Below are positions 1 to 8,922 of a DNA stretch of 59,172 nt, in pieces. Source of the DNA: Actinoplanes oryzae (GTDB lineage Bacteria; Actinomycetota; Actinomycetes; Mycobacteriales; Micromonosporaceae). The notes below the pieces were generated by a model. That model saw nothing but the letters and a program-made list of their open reading frames with translations. It was not told the DNA's origin and searched no databases. Numbering within the stretch: position 1 is the stretch's first letter; each line of letters starts with the position of its first letter. Location: assembly GCF_030757795.1 (NCBI RefSeq), contig NZ_JAUQWH010000041.1, positions 1-59,172 of the forward strand, in the 5' to 3' direction. Position numbers and translations under genes: made by a program.

Positions 1-720
1 ACCGCCGGCTACCGGCTCGACCTGGCCGCCCTCGAGACGGCGTTCGCGGCGCGCCCGGCCGCCTACGTGCTGGCCAACCCGCACAACCCCGTGGGCCGCG
101 TGCACACCCCCGAGGAGCTGGCCGCCCTGGTCACCCTCGCCTCCGAGTACGGCGTGACGATCATCAGCGACGAGATCCACGCCCCGCTCGTGCTGCCCGG
201 CGCCACGCACACCCCGTTCCTGAGCATCCCGGGCGCCGAGGCGGTCGGGGTGAGCCTGGTCTCGGCCAGCAAGGCCTTCAACCTCGCCGGCCTCAAGTGC
301 GCCGCCGTCGTCGAGGGCACCCGCGACCTCGCCGTCCGCTTCCCGCCCGACGCCCGCTGGCGCACGGGCCACCTCGGCATGCTCGCTACCGTGGCCGCCT
401 TCACCGCGGGCGACGCCTGGCTCGACGAGCTCCTCGCCTTCCTCGCCGAGCGCCGCGCCCAGCTCGCCGGACTCCTCGCCGACCGCCTCCCCGACGTCAC
501 GTGGCGCCATCCCGAGGCGACCTACCTGGCCTGGCTCGACTGCCGCGCGCTCGGCCTCGGCGACGACCCGGCGGCGGTGTTCCTGGAGAAGGGGCGGGTG
601 GCACTGGAGCCCGGCACCCGGTTCGGCACCCAGGGCGCCGGCTTCGTCCGCCTCAACTTCGGCACCAGCGCGGAGGTTCTCGAGGAGGGCATCGAGCGGA
701 TGGCTCGCGCGCTCGGCTGA
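1..720 (+). CDS. PatB/MalY-type PLP aminotransferase, 5' end missing
   Basis: The reading frame enters from the left edge and ends at TGA, leaving 239 C-terminal residues of a fold-type I PLP enzyme. The visible part has the class I/II features in order: an NPHNPVGR motif near residue 27, the SDEIHAPL cofactor-binding aspartate motif near residue 57, and SASKAFNLAGLK near residue 88, whose first lysine (codon 271-273) should form the Schiff base with PLP. NPHNPVGR and SDEIH are typical of the PatB/MalY branch (cystathionine beta-lyase-like C-S lyases) rather than AspC. The substrate cannot be read from sequence; C-S lyase or aminotransferase activity are both possible. It is followed by a 93-base gap before an unrelated chemoreceptor. 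Confidence 0.85.
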   Translation, partial: TAGYRLDLAALETAFAARPAAYVLANPHNPVGRVHTPEELAALVTLASEYGVTIISDEIHAPLVLPGATHTPFLSIPGAEAVGVSLVSASKAFNLAGLKCAAVVEGTRDLAVRFPPDARWRTGHLGMLATVAAFTAGDAWLDELLAFLAERRAQLAGLLADRLPDVTWRHPEATYLAWLDCRALGLGDDPAAVFLEKGRVALEPGTRFGTQGAGFVRLNFGTSAEVLEEGIERMARALG

Positions 721-813
721 GCCGCGCATTGTTGTCCATTTGGCGCAAACCACTCACTGTCGTCGCGAGCGCGCCGACGATCCGTCCGGGAGCTACTTTC
801 TCGGGGGGACAGG

Positions 814-2412
814 ATGGCACAGCGCTCCGGCGTGCTCGGCAAGGTGAGCGTCCGTACGAGCATCGGCCTGCTGGTGACCGTCACGGGACTGCTCGCCGTC
901 GTGGTGGGCGGGATCAGCCTGTGGCGGATGGACACGATCGCGGACAGCGCCACCGGGATCCACACCCGGGCGTTGCTGCCGGCGACCGACGTCGGTGTCC
1001 TGCGGGAGCAGGTCTGGACCCTGCGCTACGAGGGGCTGTCCGCGGCGACGGCGACCACGGCCGACCTGGCCACGGCGGCCACCGGCCGGGCCACCGCGGC
1101 GCAGGAGCAGATCGATGCGACCGTCGCCCAGCTGCGCGAGCGTGATCTCGCCGCGGCCGAGCGCGCGTCCCTCGAGGCGTTCGCCACCTCCTGGGCGGAG
1201 TATCAGACGCTGCGCACGCAGGCGGACCAGCTCAAGGCCGCCGGCCGGCTCGAGGACTGGAACGCCCTGCGCAGCGGGCAGCTGCAACCCAAGATCACCG
1301 AGGCCCTCGGGCACCTCAACGACCTCGTCACCGGCACCTCGGCCGCCGGGCAGGCCGCCCTGGCCGAGTCGCGGCACGACTACAGCGTCGCCCGGGCCAC
1401 CGTCCTGGTGGTGCTGGCGGCCGGGCTGGCCCTGGCCGTGGTGCTGGCGATGCTGGTGGCCAACGGCGTCGTCCGGCCGCTGGCCCGCTTCCGCGAGGTG
1501 CTGGACGCGGTCGCGGAGGGCGATCTCACCCGGCGGGCCGACATTCGTACGGGTAATGAGTTCGGTGCCATGGCCACGGCGCTCAGCCGCGCCACCGAGC
1601 GGATGCACGGGGCGTTGCGGACCCTCGCGGCGAGCAGCGGCACGCTCGCGGCCCGTGCCACGCAGCTGCAGGCCGCCGCCGGGGAGCTCGTCGGCGGCGC
1701 CGACCGTACGTCCGGCGAGGTCGGCGCCATCGGCGGCGCCGTGACCGAGGTCAACGCCCGGGTGGCCGCCGTGGCAACCGGCGCCGAGGAGATGGGCGCC
1801 TCGATCCGCGAGATCGCCGTCAACGCGGGCGAGGCGGCGAACGTGGCCCAGGAGGCCGTGCACGCCTCCACCACCGCCGAGGAGCTCATGAACCGCCTGG
1901 GCCGCTCGTCCACGGAGATCGGCGACGTCGTCAAGGTGATCACGGCGATCGCCGGCCAGACCAACCTGCTGGCCCTCAACGCGACGATCGAGGCGGCTCG
2001 GGCCGGGGAGAGCGGCAAGGGCTTCGCCGTGGTCGCCGGGGAGGTCAAGGATCTCGCCCAGGAGACCACCAAGGCCACCGAGGACATCAGCCGGCGGGTG
2101 GCGGCCATCCAGGCGGACACCGGCACGGCCGTCGCGGCGATCACCGAGATCACCGAGGTCATCGGCCGCATCAGCGACTACCAGACGACGATCGCCTCCG
2201 CCGTCGAGGAGCAGAGCGCCACCACCAACGGCATGGCGGCCGACCTCAGCGCGGCGGCCGGCGGAACGGACCGCATCGGCAGCGGCATCGGCGAGGTCGT
2301 CGGCGTGGCGGAGGAGAACCGCCGCGGCGCCCACGCGACCCGGACCGCCGCCGACGAGCTGGCGCAGGTGTCGGACGAGCTCCAGGCCGTCGTGCACCAG
2401 TTCCGGTACTGA
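814..2412 (+). CDS. Methyl-accepting chemotaxis protein
   Basis: 532 residues with the standard transmembrane chemoreceptor order: short cytoplasmic N-terminus, TM1 (about 15-35), an extracellular helical bundle of about 150 residues (4HB_MCP-like), TM2 (about 191-213), a HAMP segment, and a long coiled-coil signalling domain. The conserved hairpin tip lies near residues 378-400 ([18 protein letters not shown]), where CheA and CheW dock. The start is ATG after a G-rich ribosome site in the preceding 12 bases. No che genes are adjacent, so it would feed a chemotaxis cluster elsewhere. That fits an organism with motile spores such as Actinoplanes. The ligand is unknown; the extracellular bundle has no recognisable sensory fold beyond 4HB. 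Confidence 0.93.
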   Translation: MAQRSGVLGKVSVRTSIGLLVTVTGLLAVVVGGISLWRMDTIADSATGIHTRALLPATDVGVLREQVWTLRYEGLSAATATTADLATAATGRATAAQEQIDATVAQLRERDLAAAERASLEAFATSWAEYQTLRTQADQLKAAGRLEDWNALRSGQLQPKITEALGHLNDLVTGTSAAGQAALAESRHDYSVARATVLVVLAAGLALAVVLAMLVANGVVRPLARFREVLDAVAEGDLTRRADIRTGNEFGAMATALSRATERMHGALRTLAASSGTLAARATQLQAAAGELVGGADRTSGEVGAIGGAVTEVNARVAAVATGAEEMGASIREIAVNAGEAANVAQEAVHASTTAEELMNRLGRSSTEIGDVVKVITAIAGQTNLLALNATIEAARAGESGKGFAVVAGEVKDLAQETTKATEDISRRVAAIQADTGTAVAAITEITEVIGRISDYQTTIASAVEEQSATTNGMAADLSAAAGGTDRIGSGIGEVVGVAEENRRGAHATRTAADELAQVSDELQAVVHQFRY

Positions 2413-2471
2413 CGCCCGCTGACGATCCTGTCCACCCGGCCGTCGTCCCCTTCGCACCTTTCGTGTCCTCC

Positions 2472-2550
2472 TCCGCGGTTCCGTGCGCGCTGTCCTGTTG
2501 TCGTCCGCGGTTCCGTGCGCACGTCCTGCCTCGTCCGCGGTTCCGTGCGC
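2472..2550. repeat. Three spaced copies of a 17-base repeat
   Basis: The sequence TCCGCGGTTCCGTGCGC occurs at 2472, 2504 and 2534, i.e. about every 30 bases, in the gap between the chemoreceptor and the globin-reductase gene. An upstream in-frame extension of the next gene could be read through it, but the translation is unlike a protein and a better GTG start with a ribosome site lies further down. I therefore treat it as intergenic repeat DNA. Confidence 0.7.
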
Positions 2551-2666
2551 ACTGTCCTGGTCTCGTCCGGGCTGTCCGTGGTCTCGTCCGCGCGAGGGGG
2601 AGCGGCGTGGGCGCTGCGGCAGTACCGTTGTTCTGTCGGCGTGGTTCCGCATGCGGGGGGTGTTCC

Positions 2667-5525
2667 GTGTCAACCGGTTCCGACCCGCACATGCTTGCCC
2701 TGTTGCGTGCCATCCGGCTGCGCCTGGCCGCCCCGGACGCCGTGGCAGCGGGCGCGGCCGATGTCGCCGAGGCCCTGAGCGGCGAGATCACCCGGCCGGG
2801 CGCCGAGCCCCGGGTCGCCGAGCCGCTGCATCCCGAGCTGATGATGCACCCCGAGTGGCCGGACCATCAGGAGACCCGGGAACTTCCCGCCGCCCACCCC
2901 TACCGCGACCTCTCCGCCCCGCGCATCCCGCGCCCCGAGGCCGAGCCCGAGACCACAGCCGTCCGCGCCGACCCCCGGGCCGGGTTCGGCACGCCGCCCG
3001 CCGATCCTCAGGCCCGCTTCGGCACGCTGCCGGCGGGGACCCCGCGCCCAGCCCCCGGCGGTCCGGCGGGTCCTGGTTCCATGAGTCCCGGTCCGGCGAG
3101 TCCCGGCCCCGGAAGCCCTGCCACGGGACCGGCCGGCGGATCGGGCGGGGGATCGGTGCCGGGGGCTGCCCTGCCGATCGTGGACGGCCCGGCGGCGACC
3201 ACGGCTCCCGCCGGCACCGGGACGGGCGGTACCCCGCGGGCGCCCGTCGCGGACTTCGACCCCGGGCACCTGCTCGATCTGCTCCCCGACGACCTCAGCA
3301 CCCAGGCCCGCGCCCGTGCCGCCCTGGCCGAGGCGGCGGGCCGGGTCTCGACGCCCGAGCACCTGCTGCCCCCGGTCACGACGCCCTCACCCCGGCCGGG
3401 TGCCGGTCAGCCCTCCCAGAGCCACCCCGCGACCGGCACGACCACTCCCGGCGCCGCGACGCCTGCGGGGACTCTTCCGGGCTCGGTGCTGCCCGGCCCG
3501 GCGGGCCCGCGCGGAACGGTTCCCGTGCCCGGGATGCCCTCCATCCCGCCGCTGCCCGCTGCCGCCGGGCCCGCGCTGCCGGGCGCCGGTGCTCCCGCGT
3601 TGCCCGGCTCGGGTGTGCCCGGCTCCGGCGTGCCCGGCTCCGGCGTGCCCGGCTCGGGCGTGCCCGGCTCGGGCGTGCCCGGCTCGGGCGTGCCCGGCGG
3701 TGCGTTGCCTGGCCTCGGTGGGCCCGGCTCCGGTGGCCCTGCGCTGCCGGCGCCACTGCTGCCGGGTGGTCTCGGCAGCCGTCCCGGCGCTGGGGGAACT
3801 CGTCTTCCCGCGGCGGGGGACACGCGTCTTCCCGTGGCGGGGGACACGCGTCCTCCCGCGACACCGCCGACCGGTACGACGCCGCAATCGGGTGCCACGC
3901 CGCAATCGGGTGCCACGCCGCAATCGGGTGCCACGCTGCCGTCCGGTGCCACGTTGCCGTCCGGTGCCACGCCGCCGGGCTCGCTGCCTGCTCGTCTGCA
4001 GGCCCCCGGCCTGCCGGTTCCGCTGCCCGGCTTTCCGCCGTCGCCGGCCACCGGGAGCGCCCCCGCCGCGGCAACCACCCCGGGCATGCCGGCTGTTCCT
4101 GCTGGCCAGGCCGCTCCCGGGGCGGCCGTCGTCCCTCAGGTTCCGGGGGCGCCGGTCTTTCCCGGTGCGGGCGGACGGCCGGCGGGCGGGGCCGCTCATG
4201 GCGTACCTCAGGGGTGGAATCCCGGTCTCGTGCCGGCGGCGTCGCTCGATCCCGTGGGGGGCATTCCGCCGATCGGGGGTCCGCGCCCGGCCGGGCCGAT
4301 GTGGCCGGGTGACCCCGTCATCGCGATGCCGGGCGTGTCCGGACCGTGGGACGCCAAGCCCGTCGCCCCCGGCCGTCCCGTGCCCGCGCCCGACGGCATG
4401 AACCCGGCCGACGACGCCGCGCTGGTGGAGGTGCGTCGGCTGCTCGGCAACAGCCTGACCCTCGCCGGTGGCCCGGCCGAGGTGGCGGGCCGGTTGCGGG
4501 CGGCGCTCGTGCAGGCGCAGCCGGCGCTCTTCGCCGGGGTCCCGGGCAGCGCGGCCGCGCAGGTGGAGCAGCTCGCCGAGGGCCTGACCTGGCTCGTGCA
4601 CCATGTCGATCAGCCGCCCACGCTCGTCGCCGGGTTCACGCGGCTCGGGGCGGCGCTGGCCGAGTGCGGGATCGCGCCGCAGCAGCTGCAGCTGGCCGGG
4701 GCCGCGCTGGCCGAGGCGATGCGGGCCGGGATGGCCGCGAACGGCTGGCGGCAGGACTTCGACCAGGCGTGGCGCTCGACGTGGCAGCACGCGTACGAGT
4801 GGGTGGCGCAGGGCATGACGGCCGCGCGCTACGAGCCGGTGACGTGGCTGGCCGTCGTCGTGTCGCACGAGCAGCGGCGGGACGACCTGGCGGTGATCCG
4901 GCTGCGGCCCTACCTGCCCATGCCCTACGTGCCCGGCCAGTTCGCCCGCGTCGAGGTCGCCGAGCTGCCCGGGGTGTGGCGGCCCTACTCGCTGGCCGGT
5001 GCGCCGCGCCGGGACACCATCGTCGAGCTGCACGTCCGCGCGAAGACGCTCACCGGCGTCAGCGGCGCCCTGGTGCACCGCACGCAGGTCGGCGACACCG
5101 TGCGGCTGTCGCGCGCCGAGGGCACGATGGTGCTGCCGCCCCCGGGCCCCGACGTGCTGATGATCGCCGGGGACACGGGCGTCGCCCCGCTGAAGGCGCT
5201 GCTCACCGAGCTGGCCGACACCGGCGACCCGCGGTCGGCGGTGTTGTTCTGGGGCGTGCGGACGCTGGACGAGCTCTACGACATCGAGGAGGTCGCGGCG
5301 CTCGCCCGGGCGGCGCGGCGGGCCACGGTCATCCCGGTCATCTCGGAGGGGCCGAGCGGCCCGTACGCGGCCGGGCTCGTCACCGACGCCGTCGCCGCGT
5401 ACGGGGAGTGGTCCGGCCACGAGGTCTACCTGGCCGGACCGCCGTTGATGCTCGTCGCGGTGAGCGCCGCCCTCCAGGACCTAGGGGTCGACCCGGCGCA
5501 CATCCACCACGACACGCCCGAGTAA
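2667..5525 (+). CDS. Pro/Gly-rich protein with globin-like and FAD/NAD reductase domains
   Basis: 952 residues from GTG 2667, which has GGGGGG just upstream (2655-2660); no equally supported start lies upstream. Residues about 90-570 are low-complexity Pro/Gly/Ala/Ser sequence with two in-frame minisatellites. Residues about 585-715 align with the globin part of flavohaemoglobins, and 720-950 with the ferredoxin-NADP reductase part: RPYSLAG near 772 (FAD), GDTGVAPLK near 833 (NAD(P)) and a C-terminal YLAGPP segment. Canonical flavohaemoglobins detoxify nitric oxide using haem bound by a proximal histidine. By eye, the expected histidine position (KHxSLG-like stretch) reads GAALAECG here, so haem binding is doubtful. 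It may be a redox or sensor protein derived from flavohaemoglobin. The reductase part is certain; the globin role is not. Confidence 0.8.
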   Translation: MSTGSDPHMLALLRAIRLRLAAPDAVAAGAADVAEALSGEITRPGAEPRVAEPLHPELMMHPEWPDHQETRELPAAHPYRDLSAPRIPRPEAEPETTAVRADPRAGFGTPPADPQARFGTLPAGTPRPAPGGPAGPGSMSPGPASPGPGSPATGPAGGSGGGSVPGAALPIVDGPAATTAPAGTGTGGTPRAPVADFDPGHLLDLLPDDLSTQARARAALAEAAGRVSTPEHLLPPVTTPSPRPGAGQPSQSHPATGTTTPGAATPAGTLPGSVLPGPAGPRGTVPVPGMPSIPPLPAAAGPALPGAGAPALPGSGVPGSGVPGSGVPGSGVPGSGVPGSGVPGGALPGLGGPGSGGPALPAPLLPGGLGSRPGAGGTRLPAAGDTRLPVAGDTRPPATPPTGTTPQSGATPQSGATPQSGATLPSGATLPSGATPPGSLPARLQAPGLPVPLPGFPPSPATGSAPAAATTPGMPAVPAGQAAPGAAVVPQVPGAPVFPGAGGRPAGGAAHGVPQGWNPGLVPAASLDPVGGIPPIGGPRPAGPMWPGDPVIAMPGVSGPWDAKPVAPGRPVPAPDGMNPADDAALVEVRRLLGNSLTLAGGPAEVAGRLRAALVQAQPALFAGVPGSAAAQVEQLAEGLTWLVHHVDQPPTLVAGFTRLGAALAECGIAPQQLQLAGAALAEAMRAGMAANGWRQDFDQAWRSTWQHAYEWVAQGMTAARYEPVTWLAVVVSHEQRRDDLAVIRLRPYLPMPYVPGQFARVEVAELPGVWRPYSLAGAPRRDTIVELHVRAKTLTGVSGALVHRTQVGDTVRLSRAEGTMVLPPPGPDVLMIAGDTGVAPLKALLTELADTGDPRSAVLFWGVRTLDELYDIEEVAALARAARRATVIPVISEGPSGPYAAGLVTDAVAAYGEWSGHEVYLAGPPLMLVAVSAALQDLGVDPAHIHHDTPE
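3601..3690 (+). repeat. In-frame 15-base minisatellite (six units)
   Basis: Six tandem units of about TGCCCGGCTCGGGCG encode repeated PGSGV inside the Pro/Gly-rich part of the globin-reductase gene. Units differ only at synonymous positions (TCC/TCG, GGT/GGC), so the array is young or under selection for the peptide. Confidence 0.85.
3879..3968 (+). repeat. In-frame 18-base minisatellite (five units)
   Basis: Five 18-base units encode (T-P/L-Q/P-S-G-A) hexapeptides in the same Pro/Gly-rich linker. The first three units are nearly identical (CCGCAATCGGGTGCC core) and the last two replace CAA by CCG. Confidence 0.8.
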
Positions 5526-5637
5526 GGCGACACGCCGCCGAAAAGACGCGCCCGAGGAGACGCGCCCGGCCGACGACGCGCCCGGCCGACAACGCGCCCG
5601 GAGGAGGGCACGCCAAGCGGAAGGCGCGCCGGGTGGA

Positions 5638-5700
5638 AAGGCGCGTCAACCAGAAGGCGCGTCAACCAGAAGGCGCGTCAACCGGAAGGCGCGCCGGGCA
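5638..5700. repeat. 16-base tandem repeat between convergent genes
   Basis: AAGGCGCGTCAACCAG is repeated three times head to tail (5638, 5654, 5670) followed by a diverged unit. It fills most of the gap between the globin-reductase stop and the murL stop. No intrinsic terminator is obvious there. Confidence 0.8.
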
Positions 5701-5709
5701 GGACCCGGC

Positions 5710-7014
5710 TCAGAGGAACGCCGACAACGCCTTCGCGTACGCCGGGGGAACGAACGTCTTCCCGCCCGGCATGAGCACCGCGGCCCGGTCGGCGGCGGCC
5801 CAGCCGGCAGCCGGGACCGCGGCACGCAGCGCGGTGACCACGGGCGCGTCCGCCCACTGCGGGTCGTCGGCCAGCATCGTCAGGGCGACGAGCGACTCCT
5901 CGACCTCGCCCACGCACTCGAACGGCTTGTGCGCGTCGATGCCCAGCAGCTCCAGGTAGCCCGGCACCTGCGCCGGGTCGGCGAACAGGTCGCGCCCGAA
6001 GATCCGGGTCAGCCGCTCGCGGGGCATTGCCGGCGCCATGGCGAGGGCCACGAAGCGGCACTTCGGGCAGTCGCCGCACCAGCGCGCCGTCGGGTCGTGC
6101 AGCTTGAACGCCTTGTTGCAGCTGGTCACCACGTCGTCGTAGCGGTCGAACCGCGCGTACAGCTGGGCGATGTGCAGCTCGGACAGCGACCGCAGCAGCG
6201 AGAAGTACGGCTCGGTGAGGCCGGCGTGCGCGGTCACGGCGGCCCGCAGCAGCCCCTCGGCGGCGACGCCCTTGGACCACTGGTGGTTGATCTCGTGACC
6301 GTTCCAGATCAGGTTGGGGTCGGACGCCGAGCGCTCGTTGGACATGACCACCGGCCCGAGCCCGTGCAGGACGGCGGTGGCGATGGCGATGAGCGAGTTG
6401 ATCGCGGTCACCGGGATGTGCCCGTTGCGCGCGCCGGCCTTGTTGAGCTCGAACAGCTTCGGGTCGAGCTTGCGGCGCGCGGCGAGGGCCGGCAGCCCGG
6501 AGGCGGCGTTGACGTTCTCGATGACGTGGTTCGGGTTGACCGAGAAGGGGACCGGGTCGAGGCCCGCGGCCCGCAGGATCTCCAGGGTCACGATGGAGTC
6601 CTTGCCGCCCCCGACGGCGGAGAGCGGCCGCTTGTCCGCGTTGTCGACCGGAGCGGCGGGAGCGGAGACCCCCGGCACGTCGACGGAGAGCGACAGCACG
6701 TGCGGCAGCTGGTTCACGTACGCGTACTCGCCCAGCCCCTGGCTGTACACGGCGTCGAACAAGGCGGAGGCCTCGGCGGGGTAGGCCCGGGGCGCCTCGA
6801 TCCGCGGCGGCGCGCCGACCTTGTAGTAGCTCACCCCGGCGACGACGTGCAACAACTCCAGCACCCGGTAGAAGGTGTCCGGGATGTCCCCGTCCGCGAG
6901 GGGGAACGTGATCGTTTCCGTGAACGAGAGCGAGTCCAGCGCGTAGTCGAACGTCGCGACGCCCGTCGAAGGGTCGAACGCGTACGAGGGAAAGCGCATC
7001 ACATCGAACTGCAC
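5710..7014 (-). CDS. murL: MurL: UDP-MurNAc-L-Ala-L-Glu epimerase
   Basis: 434 residues from GTG 7014, with AGGAG about eight bases upstream on the minus strand. The protein matches the MurL family, which epimerises the terminal L-Glu of UDP-MurNAc-L-Ala-L-Glu to D-Glu in an ATP-dependent cytoplasmic reaction. Recognisable parts are the N-terminal FPSYAFD region, a central VGGGKDSIVTLE P-loop-like motif (about residue 135), SNERSASDPN, and a cysteine-rich stretch RWCGDCPKCRF near residue 312. In organisms using this route, glutamate racemase is bypassed: MurD2 first adds L-Glu. The gene is divergent from the MurD-like ligase 227 bases away, which is the expected partner and strongly supports both calls. 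Confidence 0.92.
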   Translation of the reverse strand: MQFDVMRFPSYAFDPSTGVATFDYALDSLSFTETITFPLADGDIPDTFYRVLELLHVVAGVSYYKVGAPPRIEAPRAYPAEASALFDAVYSQGLGEYAYVNQLPHVLSLSVDVPGVSAPAAPVDNADKRPLSAVGGGKDSIVTLEILRAAGLDPVPFSVNPNHVIENVNAASGLPALAARRKLDPKLFELNKAGARNGHIPVTAINSLIAIATAVLHGLGPVVMSNERSASDPNLIWNGHEINHQWSKGVAAEGLLRAAVTAHAGLTEPYFSLLRSLSELHIAQLYARFDRYDDVVTSCNKAFKLHDPTARWCGDCPKCRFVALAMAPAMPRERLTRIFGRDLFADPAQVPGYLELLGIDAHKPFECVGEVEESLVALTMLADDPQWADAPVVTALRAAVPAAGWAAADRAAVLMPGGKTFVPPAYAKALSAFL

Positions 7015-7241
7015 CCGCAGACTCCTGTCACTGGACCGACGGGCAATACTAGAGCGCGTCCGGCGGCCACGGCGACGCCGAGCCGGAGTCCAGGTTCGCG
7101 TCGCAAGTGGGCCGGGTGGTCGGATACCGGTGGTGTATCCGGCCGCCCGGACCGCGCAGCGAGGCGGAAGCTGGGCCCGGCGCGGGCCGTCGTGGCCGCC
7201 GGACGCGCTCTCCGATGCGACCCGACCCGAGGAGTATTCCT

Positions 7242-8594
7242 GTGCGCCTGGCAGACCTGCGCGGACGTTCCGTAGCCGTCTGGGGGACCGGCCGTGAGGG
7301 CCGCGCCGCCGTGACCGCGATCGCCGCGCACGCCCCGGCCCGGTTGATCGTCGTCGACGACAGCGTGAACTATCTGTCCGTACCGTGGGAAGGTGAGCTG
7401 GCGGCCCTCGCGCCGCTGGCCGGCGGCGACCACGCCTTCCCCGCTCTGGCCGCCGCGGACGTCATCGTCCGCTCGCCCGGCGTGCCCAACACGCACCCGT
7501 GGATGGCCGACCTCCGCGGACGCGGCATCACGATCACCGGCGGCAGCGCGCTGTGGATGGCCGAGCACGCGCGCACCACCGTCGGCGTGACCGGCAGCAA
7601 GGGCAAGAGCACCACGTCCGCGCTGATCAGCCACCTGCTGGCGGCGGCCGGGCGGCCCAACGTCTTCGGCGGCAACATCGGCGTCCCGCTGCTCGACCTG
7701 CCCCCTGCGGACCAGTACGTGCTGGAGCTGTCGAGTTACCAGTGCACCGACCTGACCGACTCGCCGCGCGTGGCCGTCGTGACGTCGCTGTTCCCGGAGC
7801 ACCTCGACGCGCACGGCGGCGAGCGCGAGTACTACCGCGACAAGCTCAACCTGCTCGCCCACGGTCCGGAACTGATCGTGGTCAACGGCGCCGACCAGCG
7901 GCTGGTGACCGAGACGCTCGCCGTCCGGGACCTCAACGGCTTCGCGGCGATCCCGGCCGGCAACGAGGACTCGCGGTTCCGCGTCGAGGCGGACGGGTTC
8001 GTCTACTGCAGCGACGACGTGCTGTTCGCCCGGGACGAGCTGAGGCTGCGCGGCGCCCACAACGGCCGCAACCTGTGCGTGGCGCTGGCGGTGCTCGACG
8101 GCATGGGCATCGACGTGCTGGCGCTCAAGGAGGAGCTGCGCGCGGCCGTCGCGTCGTTCGAGGGGCTGCCGCACCGGCTCGCGGAGATCGAGGACCCGTC
8201 CGGGCTGACCTTCGTCGACGACACGCTGTCGACCAGCCCCTACGCGACGATGCACGCCATTGACGCGTACGCGGGAAGGCCCTTGACCGTCCTCGTCGGC
8301 GGCACGGACCGCGGCCTCGACTACGGCCCCCTGCGTGAGCACCTCGAGGAGAAGACGGTCACGGTCATCGGGCTGCCCGACAGCGGCCCCCGGATCCTCG
8401 AAGCGCTCGCGGGGCTCCCCGGCGTGCGCACCGAGCCGGCGGAGGATCTGGCCGACGCGGTGAGCCTCGCGCGCAAGCTGACCCCGCCCGGCGGCGCCGT
8501 CCTCCTGTCGCCGGGGGCGCCGAGCTACGGCCGGTTCCGGAACTTCGAGCACCGCTCCGCCGCTTTCCTGGAAGCGATCCAAAAAAGCGCTTAA
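7242..8594 (+). CDS. murD2: MurD2: UDP-MurNAc-L-alanine--L-glutamate ligase
   Basis: 450 residues from GTG 7242, preceded by GAGGAG at 7229-7234; a longer in-frame extension to 7107 lacks such support. It has Mur ligase architecture: N-terminal UDP-binding Rossmann part with GTGREGRAAV, the ATP loop VTGSKGKSTTSAL near residue 120, GGNIGVPLL, LELSSYQ, and the C-terminal domain with VLVGGTDRGLDYG. Ordinary MurD adds D-Glu. Pairing with MurL points to the MurD2 subtype, which adds L-Glu for later epimerisation. A main-cluster murD probably exists elsewhere; if it does not, this copy is essential. The alternative reading as an ordinary MurD is less likely given the neighbour. Confidence 0.9.
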   Translation: MRLADLRGRSVAVWGTGREGRAAVTAIAAHAPARLIVVDDSVNYLSVPWEGELAALAPLAGGDHAFPALAAADVIVRSPGVPNTHPWMADLRGRGITITGGSALWMAEHARTTVGVTGSKGKSTTSALISHLLAAAGRPNVFGGNIGVPLLDLPPADQYVLELSSYQCTDLTDSPRVAVVTSLFPEHLDAHGGEREYYRDKLNLLAHGPELIVVNGADQRLVTETLAVRDLNGFAAIPAGNEDSRFRVEADGFVYCSDDVLFARDELRLRGAHNGRNLCVALAVLDGMGIDVLALKEELRAAVASFEGLPHRLAEIEDPSGLTFVDDTLSTSPYATMHAIDAYAGRPLTVLVGGTDRGLDYGPLREHLEEKTVTVIGLPDSGPRILEALAGLPGVRTEPAEDLADAVSLARKLTPPGGAVLLSPGAPSYGRFRNFEHRSAAFLEAIQKSA

Positions 8595-8623
8595 CCGGTT
8601 CGGGCAGAATTTTTGCCACGTTA

Positions 8624-8656
8624 CGAAACGCCCTCGCCTGTTGCGAGGGCGTTTCG
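8624..8656. terminator. Perfect 14-bp hairpin after murD2
   Basis: CGAAACGCCCTCGC (8624-8637) pairs perfectly with GCGAGGGCGTTTCG (8643-8656) around a 5-base loop, about 30 bases after the murD2 stop. The right arm contains TTT but is not followed by a long T-run, as is common for actinomycete terminators. Confidence 0.85.
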
Positions 8657-8922
8657 CGTTGGGCCCGAACGAGCCGGTCGGCCGAGGCCCGCCTGACCGG
8701 AAAGACGATGATCAAATCGGGTCAAACTCGGTCACGTGATGGCTATCACGTCCTACCGCACATTTGCCGATCGACACCCGTCAAACACCTCCGCCGTAAC
8801 ACGCATTCACGAAGATGCTCTTGGTAACGGTTTGAAAACTTCGCCCACAGTCTTGACACAGGGGGGCTCGCAGTAAGAACTTTTACCGCGACAGTTAATA
8901 GTCCTTCCTGAAGGGATGGCCC
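8657..8922 (+). promoter_or_regulatory. Regulatory region of the rpiR-ngcEFG genes
   Basis: This 266-base gap holds no gene. It is locally AT-richer than its surroundings. TTGACA at 8853-8858 is a good -35 candidate, with TAAGAA at 8874-8879 as a rather close -10. GTAAGAACTTTTAC (8873-8886) is an imperfect palindrome overlapping that -10 and could be an operator for the adjacent SIS-domain regulator. Both are inferred by eye. Confidence 0.5.

Noticed and set aside
2463..2666. Upstream extension of the globin-reductase gene
   Set aside because: The added 68 codons translate a 17-base DNA repeat, and GTG 2667 has a proper ribosome site.
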